A DNA stretch of 64,000 bases from Brevibacterium siliguriense (lineage in GTDB: Bacteria; Actinomycetota; Actinomycetes; Actinomycetales; Brevibacteriaceae), in the NCBI RefSeq assembly GCF_900105315.1, contig NZ_LT629766.1, forward strand, positions 3,410,001-3,474,000, written 5' to 3'. Each line of letters begins with the position of its first letter. Positions within the stretch are counted from its first letter, which is position 1. Both the position numbers and the translations under genes were made by a program. Shown piece by piece: positions 46,288 to 55,221 of the stretch. The notes beneath the pieces were generated by a model that saw nothing but the letters and a program-made list of their open reading frames with translations, was not told where the DNA came from and ran no database searches.

Positions 46288-47076
46288 TCAGCCCCGCCAA
46301 TCCGAGACCTTGAACCCGAATTCCGGCGGCTCCTTGGCGAAGAACGCTTCCTGACCGCGGGTGATCTCCGCCCGGTAGGCCTCATCGAGCCACCGAGGCG
46401 GCTGCGTGTCCTCAGCCAGTTCACCGTCGAGAATCGCCTTGGCACCGACCTGGCTGAGTCGGGACAGTCCCACGATCCGCTCCCCCAGAGCCTGTGCGGC
46501 TTCCAACGGGGTGTCGGAGACTTCGTGGAAGAAGCCGAGTTCGGCCATCTTCTCGAACTTCACGATCGAGGCCGTGATCAGCAGGTACCTCGCCCACGCA
46601 TCACCGAGGATCTGCGCCAGGCGCTTCGTGGGGCCGGCCGGGTAGACGAGCCCGAGCTTGGCTGCGGTGACGCCGAAGATCGCACCGGGGGCGGCGATGC
46701 GGATATCGCAGGCCGCGGCGATCTCCGTTCCCCCGCCCACGCAGTTTCCTGTGATCGCTGCGATCGTCGGGGTCTGCGAGTTCGCCAGGGCCGACTCGGC
46801 GGTGGAATTGAGTTCCCAGAAATCGTCGAGCGGCACATTGAGGTCAGCGATGTCCGAACCGGCGGAGAAATGCCCACCGGCTCCGGTGATCACGAGCGCG
46901 CCGATCGAATCATCGGCGTCGACGTTCGCGATGATCTGCGGCAGCGCCCGCCACATCGGCCGGGAGATCGCATTGCGTTTTTCGGTCCGATCAATGACGA
47001 GGGTTCCGACCCCACCGGAGACGGTGAAGTCGAAACCCTCGAGATCGACCGGACGGTATGAACCGTCTGGTCCCAT
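46288..47076 (-). CDS. Enoyl-CoA hydratase/isomerase family protein
   Basis: This crotonase-fold protein has about 262 residues. It has DRTEKRNAISRPMWRAL, the oxyanion loop GAGGHFSAGSDIADL and GNCVGGGTEIAAACDIRIA. It follows prpC by 22 nt, so it belongs to the methylcitrate operon and may act on acyl-CoA feeding propionyl-CoA. The exact substrate is not readable. ATG 47076 was chosen; the 20 residues before it lack homology. Confidence 0.82.
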   Translation of the reverse strand: MGPDGSYRPVDLEGFDFTVSGGVGTLVIDRTEKRNAISRPMWRALPQIIANVDADDSIGALVITGAGGHFSAGSDIADLNVPLDDFWELNSTAESALANSQTPTIAAITGNCVGGGTEIAAACDIRIAAPGAIFGVTAAKLGLVYPAGPTKRLAQILGDAWARYLLITASIVKFEKMAELGFFHEVSDTPLEAAQALGERIVGLSRLSQVGAKAILDGELAEDTQPPRWLDEAYRAEITRGQEAFFAKEPPEFGFKVSDWRG

Positions 47077-47098
47077 GTGTCTTCTGCCTTTCGAGAGG

Positions 47099-48220
47099 TC
47101 AGCCCCGGTCGTCGGGAACCTCGCGCTGGTCCTCACCGTCGTAGGCGCTCAGGGGACGGATGAGGGCGTTGTTCGCCTGCTGCTCGAAGATGTGAGCGGT
47201 CCAACCGGTGATGCGGGCCATCACGAAGATCGGAGTGAACTGATCGGTGTCGAAGCCCATGAGGTGGTACGCCGGGCCCGACGGGTAGTCGAGGTTCGGG
47301 TAGATGCCCTTGCGTCCGACGAAGTCCTCTTCGAAGGCGTTGTACAGGTCGAGCAGATCGTTCGCACCCTTGACGGCGACCATGTCCTCGAAGGCTTTGC
47401 GCATGGTGGGAACACGCGAATCGCCGTTCTTGTACACGCGGTGGCCGAAGCCCATGATCTTCGCCTTCTTGGCGAGTGCATCGTCGATCCAGGCCGAAGC
47501 CTTGTCGGCGGTGCCGACCTCTTCGAGCATCGCCATGACGGCCTCGTTGGCTCCGCCGTGCAACGGGCCCTTGAGTGCGCCGACGGCACCGGCGACTGCC
47601 GAGTACAGGTCGGAGGTCGTCGAAGTGATGACGCGGCTGGTGAACGTCGAGGCGTTGAACGAGTGCTCGGCGTAGAGGATCATCGACACGTCGAAGCAGC
47701 GGACGACCTCCTCGGCGGGAACCTCATCGAAGACCATCTTGAAGAAGTTTGCGGCGTAGCCGAGGTCCTTCGTCGGGGCGATGGGATCGAGGCCGTGACG
47801 GCGACGGTGGTCGATGGCCACGATCGTCGGCAGCTGGGCATAGAGGAGCTCGGCTTTGGCCAGGTTCGCTTCGGGGCCCTCGGCGTCGGCCTCGGGGTCC
47901 ACTGCGCCGAGGTAAGCCACGGCGGTCTGCACGACGTGCATCGGGTGGCAGTCCTTGGGCAGGTCGAGGATGAGCTGGACGAGCTTGTCATCGACGGCAC
48001 GTTGTGAGCGCTCGCGCTCTTGGAATTTCTTCAGCTGCGCTTCGGTGGGCAGTTCGCCGTTCCAGATGAGGTAGGCGACATCCTCAAAGCTGCGCTTGGC
48101 GGCGAGCTCCTGCACGGGGTAGCCGCGGTAGGTCAGCGAGTTGGTCTCCTGGACCACTTTGGACACTGCGGTGGTGTCGACCACGACACCGGCGAGGCCC
48201 TTCTTGATTTCTTCGGTCAC
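47099..48220 (-). CDS. prpC: 2-Methylcitrate synthase PrpC
   Basis: This 373-residue citrate synthase-fold enzyme joins propionyl-CoA and oxaloacetate. It has KGLAGVVVDTTAVSKV at the N-terminus, the catalytic histidine in ALKGPLHGGANEAVM, a second in GFGHRVYKNGDSR, and Asp in FDTDQFTPIFVMARITGWTAHIFEQ. The GTG start overlaps the prpB TGA, with GGAGG 8 nt upstream. A plain citrate synthase is excluded by the prp context. Confidence 0.92.
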   Translation of the reverse strand: MTEEIKKGLAGVVVDTTAVSKVVQETNSLTYRGYPVQELAAKRSFEDVAYLIWNGELPTEAQLKKFQERERSQRAVDDKLVQLILDLPKDCHPMHVVQTAVAYLGAVDPEADAEGPEANLAKAELLYAQLPTIVAIDHRRRHGLDPIAPTKDLGYAANFFKMVFDEVPAEEVVRCFDVSMILYAEHSFNASTFTSRVITSTTSDLYSAVAGAVGALKGPLHGGANEAVMAMLEEVGTADKASAWIDDALAKKAKIMGFGHRVYKNGDSRVPTMRKAFEDMVAVKGANDLLDLYNAFEEDFVGRKGIYPNLDYPSGPAYHLMGFDTDQFTPIFVMARITGWTAHIFEQQANNALIRPLSAYDGEDQREVPDDRG

Positions 48221-49122
48221 TGGTGACCCTCCTGTGAGAAGTTGAAGACTGCGGAGTCAAAATCGTTGTACGCCGCGTAGTCGATCGTGTCATACAGGTC
48301 CGCACGAGTCTGCATGCCCTCGAGGAGGTCCACCTGAGTGCCCTTGTCCCGAATGGTCTGCAGGCCCGATTTGATCGCACCCATGGCGATGCGCAGAGTC
48401 GTGACCGGGTAGATCACAAGCTTGACTCCGACATTCGCCAACTGTTCGGTGGTGAACAGTTCGCTCTTTCCGAATTCCGTCATGTTCGCCAGGATCGGCA
48501 CATCGACGCTGGACGCGAATTTCTCGAACTCTCCGAGATCCCGCATCGCTTCGGGGAAGATCATGTCCGCACCCGCATCGGCGTAGGCCTTCGCCCGGTC
48601 GATGGCGGCGTCGAGGCCTTCGCCGGCGCGGGAGTCAGTGCGGGCGCAGATGACGAAGTTCTCGTCCCTGCGTCCCTTGACGGCGGCCTTGATGCGCTTG
48701 GACATCTCGGCCGCGGTCACGACCTCCTTGCCGTCGAGGTGGCCGCAGCGCTTCGGGTTGACCTGGTCTTCCAGGTGCATTCCGGATATTCCGGCATCCT
48801 CGAACTCCTGGACGGTGCGGGCCACATTCATGGCTTCGCCCCATCCGGTGTCGGCGTCGATGAAGGTCGGCAGGTTCGTCACTCGGGCGATATTGCGTCC
48901 GTGGTCGGCCACCTCGGTGAGGGTGGTCAGCCCGATGTCGGGCAGACCCATGGCCGCGGAGAACGCTCCGCCGGAGATGTAGACGCCTTCGAAGCCGGTC
49001 TGCTCGATGATCTGAGCGTTGATCGGGTTGATGGCGCCGGGGAACTGGACGATCTGGTCGCCGGCGAGCAGCTCGCGGAACTTGGCGCGGCGCTCGGCGG
49101 GGGTTGCCTGTGCGCCCAACAT
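48217..49122 (-). CDS. prpB: 2-Methylisocitrate lyase PrpB
   Basis: This 301-residue lyase of the isocitrate lyase/PEP mutase family yields pyruvate and succinate. The catalytic cysteine is in NPKRCGHLDGK, with metal residues in DADTGWGEAMNV and HLEDQ. It overlaps prpD by one base and prpC by 4 nt, so the three are translationally coupled. Confidence 0.94.
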   Translation of the reverse strand: MLGAQATPAERRAKFRELLAGDQIVQFPGAINPINAQIIEQTGFEGVYISGGAFSAAMGLPDIGLTTLTEVADHGRNIARVTNLPTFIDADTGWGEAMNVARTVQEFEDAGISGMHLEDQVNPKRCGHLDGKEVVTAAEMSKRIKAAVKGRRDENFVICARTDSRAGEGLDAAIDRAKAYADAGADMIFPEAMRDLGEFEKFASSVDVPILANMTEFGKSELFTTEQLANVGVKLVIYPVTTLRIAMGAIKSGLQTIRDKGTQVDLLEGMQTRADLYDTIDYAAYNDFDSAVFNFSQEGHQ

Positions 49123-50618
49123 CAGAAGATGCCCTTCGATCCGCTGTGCTCGAGTCCGTCGACGACGAAGCTGAGTTCACCGACGCCCTTGGCGTCGAGG
49201 CTCTCGAGGTTCTCGGCCAGGTCGATGAAGCGAGCCTGCTCCGAGTCGGAGACGATGCCCTCGGCCAGGGTCTTGAACTTCTCGATGTAGTTCGCACGGG
49301 CGAAGGGTCGCGCGCCGAACGGGTGGGCGTCGGCGACGGCGATTTCGTCGGTCAGCGTCGAGCCGTCCTCGAATTCGATCTCCACGCGTCCGCCGAAGGC
49401 CTTCTCGTTCGGGTCGATCGAGTGGTATCGGCGGGTCCACTCGGGATCCTCGGTGGTCTCGATCTTGTGCCACAGCTCGACGGTGTCGGGACGGCCGGCG
49501 CGCTCGGGAGCGTACGAGTGCTCGTGGTGCCAACCCTGGTCCTGCATGGCCACGGCGAAGATGTACATGATCGAGTGGTCTAGGGTCTCACGGCTGGCCT
49601 TCGGATCCATCTTCTGCGGATCGTTCGCACCGGTGCCGATGACGTAGTGGGTGTGGTGCGAGGTGTGGATGACGATGCGCTTGATCTTCGACAGGTCCTC
49701 GATCTGTCCGCCGAGCTTGCGGGCCAGGTCGATAAGAGCCTGGGCCTGGTATTCGGCCGAGTGCTCCTTGGTGTAGGTGTCGAGGATCGCGCGCTTCGCT
49801 TCGCCCTTGGCCGGCAGCGGGATGATGTAGCGGGCCTCGGGGCCGGAGAGGATCCAGGCGATGAAGCCGTCCTCACCTTCGTAGATCGGGTTCGGTGCAC
49901 CCTCGCCGCGCATCGCACGGTCGACGGATTCGACGGCCATCTTGCCGGCGAAGGCCGGAGCGTGAGCCTTCCAGGACGAGATCTCGCCCTTGCGCGACTG
50001 GCGGGTAGCGGTGGTCACGTGCAGTGCCTGCTGAACGGCCTGGAAGGTGACCTCGGTGGGCAGGTGGAGCAGTGCGCCGATGCCGGCTGCAGCCGAGGGG
50101 CCGAGGTGGGCGACGTGGTCGATCTTGTGCTCGTGCAGGCACATTCCCTTGACGAGGTCGACCTGGATCTCGTAGCCGGTGGCGATGCCGTTGATGAGGT
50201 CCTTGCCGCCGATACCTTTGTGCTGGGCGACTGCGAGCACGGCCGGGATGTTGTCACCAGGGTGCGAATATTCGGCAGCGAGGAAGGTGTCGTGGAAGTC
50301 GAGTTCGCGCACGGCCACACCGTTGGCCCAGGCGGCCCATTCGGGTGAGAAGCGGTCGCTCACCGGCAGGCCGAAGATGTTGGCACCGGGATTGAACGGG
50401 TGGGTCTGAGCCTGCTCGCGAGCGTGGGTCGGAGCGGAGCGGCGCACGGATGCGGCAGCGACAGACGCGTTGTCGATGACGCGGTTGATGACCATTTCGG
50501 TGACATCTGAATCGACCGGCGTCGGGTCGGATGCGACCTCGGCGATCTTCCATGCGAGCTGATCTTCGCGAGCCAGGTTCTCTGAGCTCTTATAGGTGCG
50601 GACTTCATGATTGATCAT
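49122..50618 (-). CDS. prpD: 2-Methylcitrate dehydratase PrpD
   Basis: This 498-residue MmgE/PrpD-family enzyme dehydrates 2-methylcitrate. It has [50 protein letters not shown] and SFQAV-like helices in the middle. AAGGGG 6 nt upstream fixes ATG 50618. It is first of the prpDBC operon. A MarR-type palindrome lies about 100 nt upstream. Confidence 0.93.
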   Translation of the reverse strand: MINHEVRTYKSSENLAREDQLAWKIAEVASDPTPVDSDVTEMVINRVIDNASVAAASVRRSAPTHAREQAQTHPFNPGANIFGLPVSDRFSPEWAAWANGVAVRELDFHDTFLAAEYSHPGDNIPAVLAVAQHKGIGGKDLINGIATGYEIQVDLVKGMCLHEHKIDHVAHLGPSAAAGIGALLHLPTEVTFQAVQQALHVTTATRQSRKGEISSWKAHAPAFAGKMAVESVDRAMRGEGAPNPIYEGEDGFIAWILSGPEARYIIPLPAKGEAKRAILDTYTKEHSAEYQAQALIDLARKLGGQIEDLSKIKRIVIHTSHHTHYVIGTGANDPQKMDPKASRETLDHSIMYIFAVAMQDQGWHHEHSYAPERAGRPDTVELWHKIETTEDPEWTRRYHSIDPNEKAFGGRVEIEFEDGSTLTDEIAVADAHPFGARPFARANYIEKFKTLAEGIVSDSEQARFIDLAENLESLDAKGVGELSFVVDGLEHSGSKGIF

Positions 50619-50715
50619 GGATACCCCTTCATACGTCCTTGACCGGTTCCGGTCAGAAAGTGCTGACACAACTGTAGGCCACGTCACTTCTCGTGATGAT
50701 GAATGGTCGGAAATT

Positions 50716-50733
50716 TATCTCGACATCAAGATA
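50716..50733. promoter_or_regulatory. MarR-type operator palindrome upstream of prpD
   Basis: TATCTCGA-CA-TCAAGATA is an 18-bp dyad with one mismatched pair. It resembles the TATCTTGATATCAAGATA type bound by MarR repressors. It lies between prpD (98 nt away) and the divergent NUDIX-like gene (82 nt away). Confidence 0.5.
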
Positions 50734-50814
50734 CTTTACCCGATACGTGTCCCAGTTCACCACCAGGGCCTCCAAGCTCTTCTGCCGCGAGAGAGGTTGT
50801 GGGAATATTGGGTC

Positions 50815-51354
50815 ATGACCCGGACAGCCTTGGACTTCGACGAGAACTGGTTCGACGACGCGGAATACGCGCAGCTGCGCAGGCGCATGCCGATCCCCTA
50901 CGTCAACGCCATCCCCGTGCGGGTGGGCGAGACGGGCAATGTCGAGCGCATCGGACTACTGCTGCGCAGCCTCGAGGACGGGACTCTGGGGCGAGAGGTC
51001 GTGGGCGGGCGGATCCGCTTCCACGAGACCATCCGCACCGCGCTGGTGCGTCACGCAGAGAACGACCTCGGCCCGATGGCGCTGCCGGTCATTCCGCCCG
51101 CGATCGCCCCGTTCCACATCGCCGAATACTTCCCCACCGAGGGCTCGGCCCTCCTCCACGATCCGCGCCAGCATGCGATCGCCATGTGCTTCATCATGGA
51201 GGTCCGGGGCGAATGCACTCCGCGAGCCGATGCGCTCAGTCTCGATTGGCTGACCCCCGAGGAGACCCTGCGGCCCGATATCGTCGGCGAGCTCTGCTAC
51301 GGCCAGGACCACATTCTGCGCATCGCGCTGGCTCACCTGGGCTTCCGCGTCTGA
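50815..51354 (+). CDS. NUDIX-like protein (DUF4916)
   Basis: This protein of about 179 residues begins MTRTALDFDENWFDD and has a NUDIX-like fold: AIPVRVGETGNVERIGLLLR, then GGRIRFHETIRTALVRHAENDLG in the position of the NUDIX box. The canonical REUxEExGU helix is degenerate, so hydrolase activity is doubtful. The DUF4916 family is typical of actinobacteria. An upstream in-frame ATG at 50611 overlaps the prpD start and is unlikely. Confidence 0.65.
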   Translation: MTRTALDFDENWFDDAEYAQLRRRMPIPYVNAIPVRVGETGNVERIGLLLRSLEDGTLGREVVGGRIRFHETIRTALVRHAENDLGPMALPVIPPAIAPFHIAEYFPTEGSALLHDPRQHAIAMCFIMEVRGECTPRADALSLDWLTPEETLRPDIVGELCYGQDHILRIALAHLGFRV

Positions 51355-51418
51355 GCCACGGGCCCATGCAGGCGAGTCCGGTCCTGACGGATGAGACCCA
51401 ACCTCTCGCTGCATGCTT

Positions 51419-51437
51419 TTTCTACATCCCGTAGAAA
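51419..51437. promoter_or_regulatory. Palindrome upstream of the universal stress gene
   Basis: TTTCTAC-ATCCC-GTAGAAA is a perfect 7-bp dyad with a 5-nt centre. It could be an operator for the stress gene 94 nt downstream or a hairpin ending the NUDIX-like gene. Confidence 0.3.
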
Positions 51438-51530
51438 CCACTTGATAGACTGAAACCGACGCGGACGATACCGCCAGTCGGGGCCGTCGTCGGCGTCTGG
51501 GTTGGACAGGCCCCGATCGAGAGGTGCGAG

Positions 51531-52448
51531 ATGTCTGCTCAATCCCGTTCGTCCGAATCCGGCCTGAACCTCGAACTCGGCGTCCTCGTCGGCTTCGACG
51601 GCTCCGAACTCGCCGCCCAAGCCGTCCGCTACGGCGCCGTCGAGGCCGAACGCCGCAGGACTGTTCTCACCGTCGTCACCGCCTATGAGCTGCCGACGAT
51701 GATCTACCCGAATATGGCCTCCATCCCCAGCGAGCCCGAGGATGACAAGGCGAAGACGGAAGCAGAGAAGACCCTTGCCGAGGCGGTCGAGCTTCTGCGC
51801 GACTACCCCGGTGAGACGTCCTTCCGCACGACAGCCGGCAACTCCGCCGGTGCGCTCGTCACCCTCAGTGCCGACGCCGAGGTCGTCATCGTCGGCGCTC
51901 GTGGACGCGGCGGTTTCATGGGCCGCGTACTCGGATCCGTATCCACGGCTCTGCCGGCTCACTCGCACTGCCCGACGATTGTCGTTCCCGAACGATCGAC
52001 CTCGGAATCCCCGGGCGAAGGCGCGGTGGTCGTCGCCGTCGACGGATCCGACGCCGGACGGGTCGCCATGTTCACTGCAGCGGCCGAAGCCGCCACCCGC
52101 GAGGCAGATCTCGAACTCGTCGCGGTACTGCCGGCCGGTGAGGAATGGCTCTACTGGTACCCCGACCTCGAACTCAGCTCCGAGGTCACCTCGCGTCGGC
52201 GGAAGCAGCTGGCCGAAGGACTCGGAAAGGAAGCAGCGACGCTGTCCGAGCAGTTCCCGGATCTGGCGGTGACCACCTCGGTGCCGGTCGGCGATCCCAC
52301 CGAGACCCTCGTCGAGATCAGCGCCCGCGCACAGCTGACGGTGATGGGCACCCGCGGGCGCGGACGGATCCGCAGCGCCCTGCTGGGATCCGTCTCGCGC
52401 GGAGTCCTCAACCATGCCGAGGGACCGGTCATGGTGGTGCCGAGCTGA
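51531..52448 (+). CDS. Universal stress protein, two UspA domains
   Basis: This 305-residue protein has two tandem UspA domains (about 15-150 and 160-303). Each ends with the ATP-binding signature: GARGRGGFMGRVLGSVS followed by HCPTIVVP, and GTRGRGRIRSALLGSVSRG followed by GPVMVVP. Such double-domain proteins are induced in stress and hypoxia in mycobacteria. GAGGTGCGAG is the ribosome site. Confidence 0.88.
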   Translation: MSAQSRSSESGLNLELGVLVGFDGSELAAQAVRYGAVEAERRRTVLTVVTAYELPTMIYPNMASIPSEPEDDKAKTEAEKTLAEAVELLRDYPGETSFRTTAGNSAGALVTLSADAEVVIVGARGRGGFMGRVLGSVSTALPAHSHCPTIVVPERSTSESPGEGAVVVAVDGSDAGRVAMFTAAAEAATREADLELVAVLPAGEEWLYWYPDLELSSEVTSRRRKQLAEGLGKEAATLSEQFPDLAVTTSVPVGDPTETLVEISARAQLTVMGTRGRGRIRSALLGSVSRGVLNHAEGPVMVVPS

Positions 52449-54338
52449 TCAGCTCAGCTCGGCGCTTCGGCGGCGGCTCGCAATCAGCAGAACCACACCG
52501 AGCGCCAGCGCCCCCGCTCCGACGGCCAAGGGCCGTGCAAGCTCGCCGCCGGTGCGGGGAAGGCCGCCGCCTCCACCTGCCGAAACGGTCCCAGAGGAAT
52601 CCGAATCATCGGCCGTTCCCGCGGCGTTCGCATCGGCGCCGGAGTCCGTCGCACCTGTGCCGCCATCGGTGTCGGCCGTTGCCGCACCGCTCTCAGCACT
52701 GTCGGCTTCGGCTCCTATTGCGCCTGTGTCTGTGTCTTCGCCCGATCCATCTGCATCGGCGTCCTCCTCGGCACCGGTGTCCTCTGCAGCCGGGTCGGCA
52801 TCAGTCCCAGCACCATCCGTACCGGAAGTGGCGTCAGCGCCCGTTCCGGCGTCGTCGTCCGGATCGGGTTCCTCCGCCTCGACGCGCCTGAGTTCGACGT
52901 CGTCGATCTGCTCGGCGGTCGCCTGCGCTTCCGAGCCCTCACCGTCGGCCGTTGCGCTGCCTGTCGGCACCTCATAGGTCGTCGCCCGCAGCGCCTCGTC
53001 GCTGACCTGGACCCGGGTGAACGCGGGAACGTCGTTGTGGACGCTCTTGCCTTCCCAATCGAGGCCGGGAACGTAGTCATAGAACTTCGACCCTGACGAC
53101 GAGGTCAGTGTGAGGTAGAGCGTCTGTCCGTCTTCCTTCTCTTCCTCGGCTCCCGCTTCGGAGCCCTCGACGGGTTTGCCTTCGCCATCCATGAGGAAGG
53201 TGCGGTTATATATGTGATCATGACCGGAGACGACGAGATCGATGTCGTTGCGGGCGGCGACCGGCGGGATCGCCTTCCGCAGGCGCTTCACATCGAAGTC
53301 ATTCCAATGGGTCGCTGTCGAATAGATCGAGTGGTGGAATCCGAGCACCGTCCAGCGCGCCTGGTCTCCCTGTTCGGCGACGACCTCGTCGATGAACTCA
53401 GCATGGGCGTCCATATCCGAACTGTTCGAGTTGATGTTGAGGAACAGGACTCCGTCCTCGATGAACCAGTAGTCGCCGCCAGAGGTGATGACGCCACCGC
53501 CGCCGTGATCCTGGCTGACATTGGGTCGGTTGAAGTGCTGCTCGTATGCTTTCGACGACACATCGTGGTTGCCAATCGTCGTCGCCTGCGGGATCGTCCG
53601 GGTCTCATCCGGTGCCAGGTACTGGGCGTACTGCTCCTGGTTGCCTGCGGAGTTGACCTGGTCGCCCAGCGAGTAGAAGAAGCTCGGATTGTCGGCGATG
53701 GCCGCTGCCGAACTCAGGGTCCTGTCCCAACCGGCGGCATCGTCGGGGTCTCCGCCACCGGCGCCGACCTGCGGGTCGCCGAAGACGAGGAATTCTTCGT
53801 CTCCTCCGGCAGCTCCCGTGGTGAACTGCTGCACCTCGGTGAACCCGTCCTTCTCGCTGCCGACCTGGTAGGCGTATTCGGTGCCCGGCTTGAGGCCGGT
53901 CATGCTCGCATGGTTGAAGTGACGTTTGAGGTCGGTGGCGAGTCCGGAGTCAGTGGTCTCTGCTGTTGCCGCGTCGGCGGGGAGATTGCCGTCCTCGAGC
54001 ACGCTCACCGGTGCCCATCGCACTTCTCCCCCGCCGGAGCTCTCACTCATCCACGAGAGATTGCGTGCCGTGGAGTCGGCACCGACCTGCAGGACGGCGT
54101 CGGTGATCGCCTCGCTTCCCGCTTCCGCCTCGGCGGGCAATTCCGACGAGCTCTGGCCCGGTTCCTGACTCCGACGCGGGCTCGGGTTCTGATTCGGGCT
54201 CTGGCTCGCGGTCGAACCAGGCTCTCCTGCGCCGAGAGCCGGCTCGGCACGAACGGGCACCGGGGCCGCCACCAGTGCGGCGAGCAGGGTGGCGGCGGAC
54301 AGGGCGCCAAGGGGTCGTTTAAGTCGATGAGTGTTCAC
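52449..54338 (-). CDS. LPXTG-anchored metallophosphoesterase (purple acid phosphatase-like)
   Basis: This 629-residue wall protein has, in order, a signal peptide (cleavage near AEPALG), a Ser/Pro/Gln-rich linker, an N-terminal Fn3-like PAP domain (about 75-175), and a calcineurin-like phosphoesterase core (about 180-400). The core motifs are FGDPQVG, YSLGDQVN, GNHD, GFHHS and SGHDH. A stalk of about 130 residues, almost only Asp, Ala, Glu, Gly, Ser and Thr, follows. The sorting signal is LPRTGGE, a hydrophobic span and RRRS. It probably frees phosphate from organic esters at the cell surface. Confidence 0.88.
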   Translation of the reverse strand: MNTHRLKRPLGALSAATLLAALVAAPVPVRAEPALGAGEPGSTASQSPNQNPSPRRSQEPGQSSSELPAEAEAGSEAITDAVLQVGADSTARNLSWMSESSGGGEVRWAPVSVLEDGNLPADAATAETTDSGLATDLKRHFNHASMTGLKPGTEYAYQVGSEKDGFTEVQQFTTGAAGGDEEFLVFGDPQVGAGGGDPDDAAGWDRTLSSAAAIADNPSFFYSLGDQVNSAGNQEQYAQYLAPDETRTIPQATTIGNHDVSSKAYEQHFNRPNVSQDHGGGGVITSGGDYWFIEDGVLFLNINSNSSDMDAHAEFIDEVVAEQGDQARWTVLGFHHSIYSTATHWNDFDVKRLRKAIPPVAARNDIDLVVSGHDHIYNRTFLMDGEGKPVEGSEAGAEEEKEDGQTLYLTLTSSSGSKFYDYVPGLDWEGKSVHNDVPAFTRVQVSDEALRATTYEVPTGSATADGEGSEAQATAEQIDDVELRRVEAEEPDPDDDAGTGADATSGTDGAGTDADPAAEDTGAEEDADADGSGEDTDTGAIGAEADSAESGAATADTDGGTGATDSGADANAAGTADDSDSSGTVSAGGGGGLPRTGGELARPLAVGAGALALGVVLLIASRRRSAELS

Positions 54339-54440
54339 CCGCTCATTCCTACTGATCGGTAGTGTCCGGCCGTTCGAAGCCCGTCAACGAACGAGGGAAC
54401 GGGAAGTGAATCCTCGATGACTGACTTGGGTCGCCGCTTC

Positions 54441-54480
54441 GCTCCCCTGTTGTACAGTGGTGGCTACGACAGGGGAGCGC
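54441..54480 (+). promoter_or_regulatory. Hairpin overlapping the 5' end of the TPP aptamer
   Basis: CGCTCCCCTGT (54441-54451) is exactly complementary to ACAGGGGAGCG (54470-54480). The right arm is part of the aptamer P1/P2 strand, so this hairpin and the ligand-bound form would exclude each other. Confidence 0.5.
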
Positions 54481-54556
54481 CGTCAGGGGCGCTGAGAGTG
54501 CAGAAGAAGCTGCAGACCCTCGAACCTGATGCGGTTAGCACTGCCGAAGGAAGTCG
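54467..54556 (+). ncRNA. TPP riboswitch (THI element)
   Basis: The conserved THI-box parts are present in order: GGGGAGCGCC, GGGCGCTGAGA, a short variable arm, ACCCTCGAACCTGATGCGGTTAGCACTGCCG and GGAAG. P1 closes with CGAC and GTCG. It precedes ykoE by 35 nt. It is expected to shut the thiamine-precursor transporter when thiamine diphosphate is high. Confidence 0.93.
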
Positions 54557-54568
54557 AGACTCTTCACC

Positions 54569-54587
54569 CCTCCTTGAAATGAGGAGG
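54569..54587 (+). promoter_or_regulatory. Shine-Dalgarno-sequestering hairpin before ykoE
   Basis: CCTCCT (54569-54574) pairs with AGGAGG (54582-54587), the ykoE ribosome site, leaving a 7-nt loop. This gives the riboswitch a translational output. Confidence 0.6.
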
Positions 54588-54591
54588 CACA

Positions 54592-55221
54592 ATGCCGAAT
54601 ACCACCGCACCGAACACCGCCACCACCCCCGCACGCTCCTTCACCGCGGCGCCGAAATCCAAGCAGTGGCGAGTCGTCGACTATGTCACCACCGCCGTCC
54701 TCGGAATCGCCGTCGGTCTCGTGTTCTGGGTGTTGGCGCTGAGCTGGAAGGTGCTCGAACTCGCCTTCCAAGCCTTCCCGCCCTCGATCGGCCTCATCGC
54801 CGGACTCTGGGTGCTGGCCGGACCGCTGGCCGGTGCGATCATCCGCAAACCCGGTGCTGCGCTGCTGTGCGAACTCATCGCCGCCATCGTCGAGGCCGTC
54901 CTCGGCTCCCACTTCGGAGCGACCGTTCTGCTCTCCGGACTGTTGCAGGGCCTCGGTGCCGAACTCGTCTTCGCCGCCTTCGGCTACAAGCGCTTCACCC
55001 TGTGGGTCACCGCGGCCTCGGGGATGCTGGCAGCGGCGTTCATGGCCGTGAGCGAGAACATCATGTACAACGCCGAATGGCAGTTCGGCTTCCAAGCGAT
55101 CTACGCCGTCTGCGCGATCGTCTCCGGCCTCGTCATCTCCGGAATCGGCGCATGGTTCGCCTACCGGGCGATCGCGGCCACGGGAGCGCTGAGCTCCTTC
55201 GCCTCCGGCCGTCTGCGCTGA
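54592..55221 (+). CDS. ykoE: ECF transporter substrate-binding subunit YkoE (HMP/thiamine)
   Basis: This 209-residue S component has five or six spans (from VVDYVTTAVLGIAVGLVFWV). YkoE proteins bind hydroxymethylpyrimidine or thiamine. Sequences such as GSHFGATVLLSGLLQGLGAELVFAAFGYKRF match the family. It is the first gene after a TPP riboswitch, with AGGAGG as ribosome site. The stop overlaps the ATG of the ATPase gene by one base. Confidence 0.92.
   Translation: MPNTTAPNTATTPARSFTAAPKSKQWRVVDYVTTAVLGIAVGLVFWVLALSWKVLELAFQAFPPSIGLIAGLWVLAGPLAGAIIRKPGAALLCELIAAIVEAVLGSHFGATVLLSGLLQGLGAELVFAAFGYKRFTLWVTAASGMLAAAFMAVSENIMYNAEWQFGFQAIYAVCAIVSGLVISGIGAWFAYRAIAATGALSSFASGRLR

Noticed and set aside
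54417..55220. Upstream 5' extension of ykoD through the riboswitch and ykoE
   Set aside because: The frame is open but covers an RNA element and another gene. The ABC homology starts at ATG 55221, which overlaps the ykoE stop.
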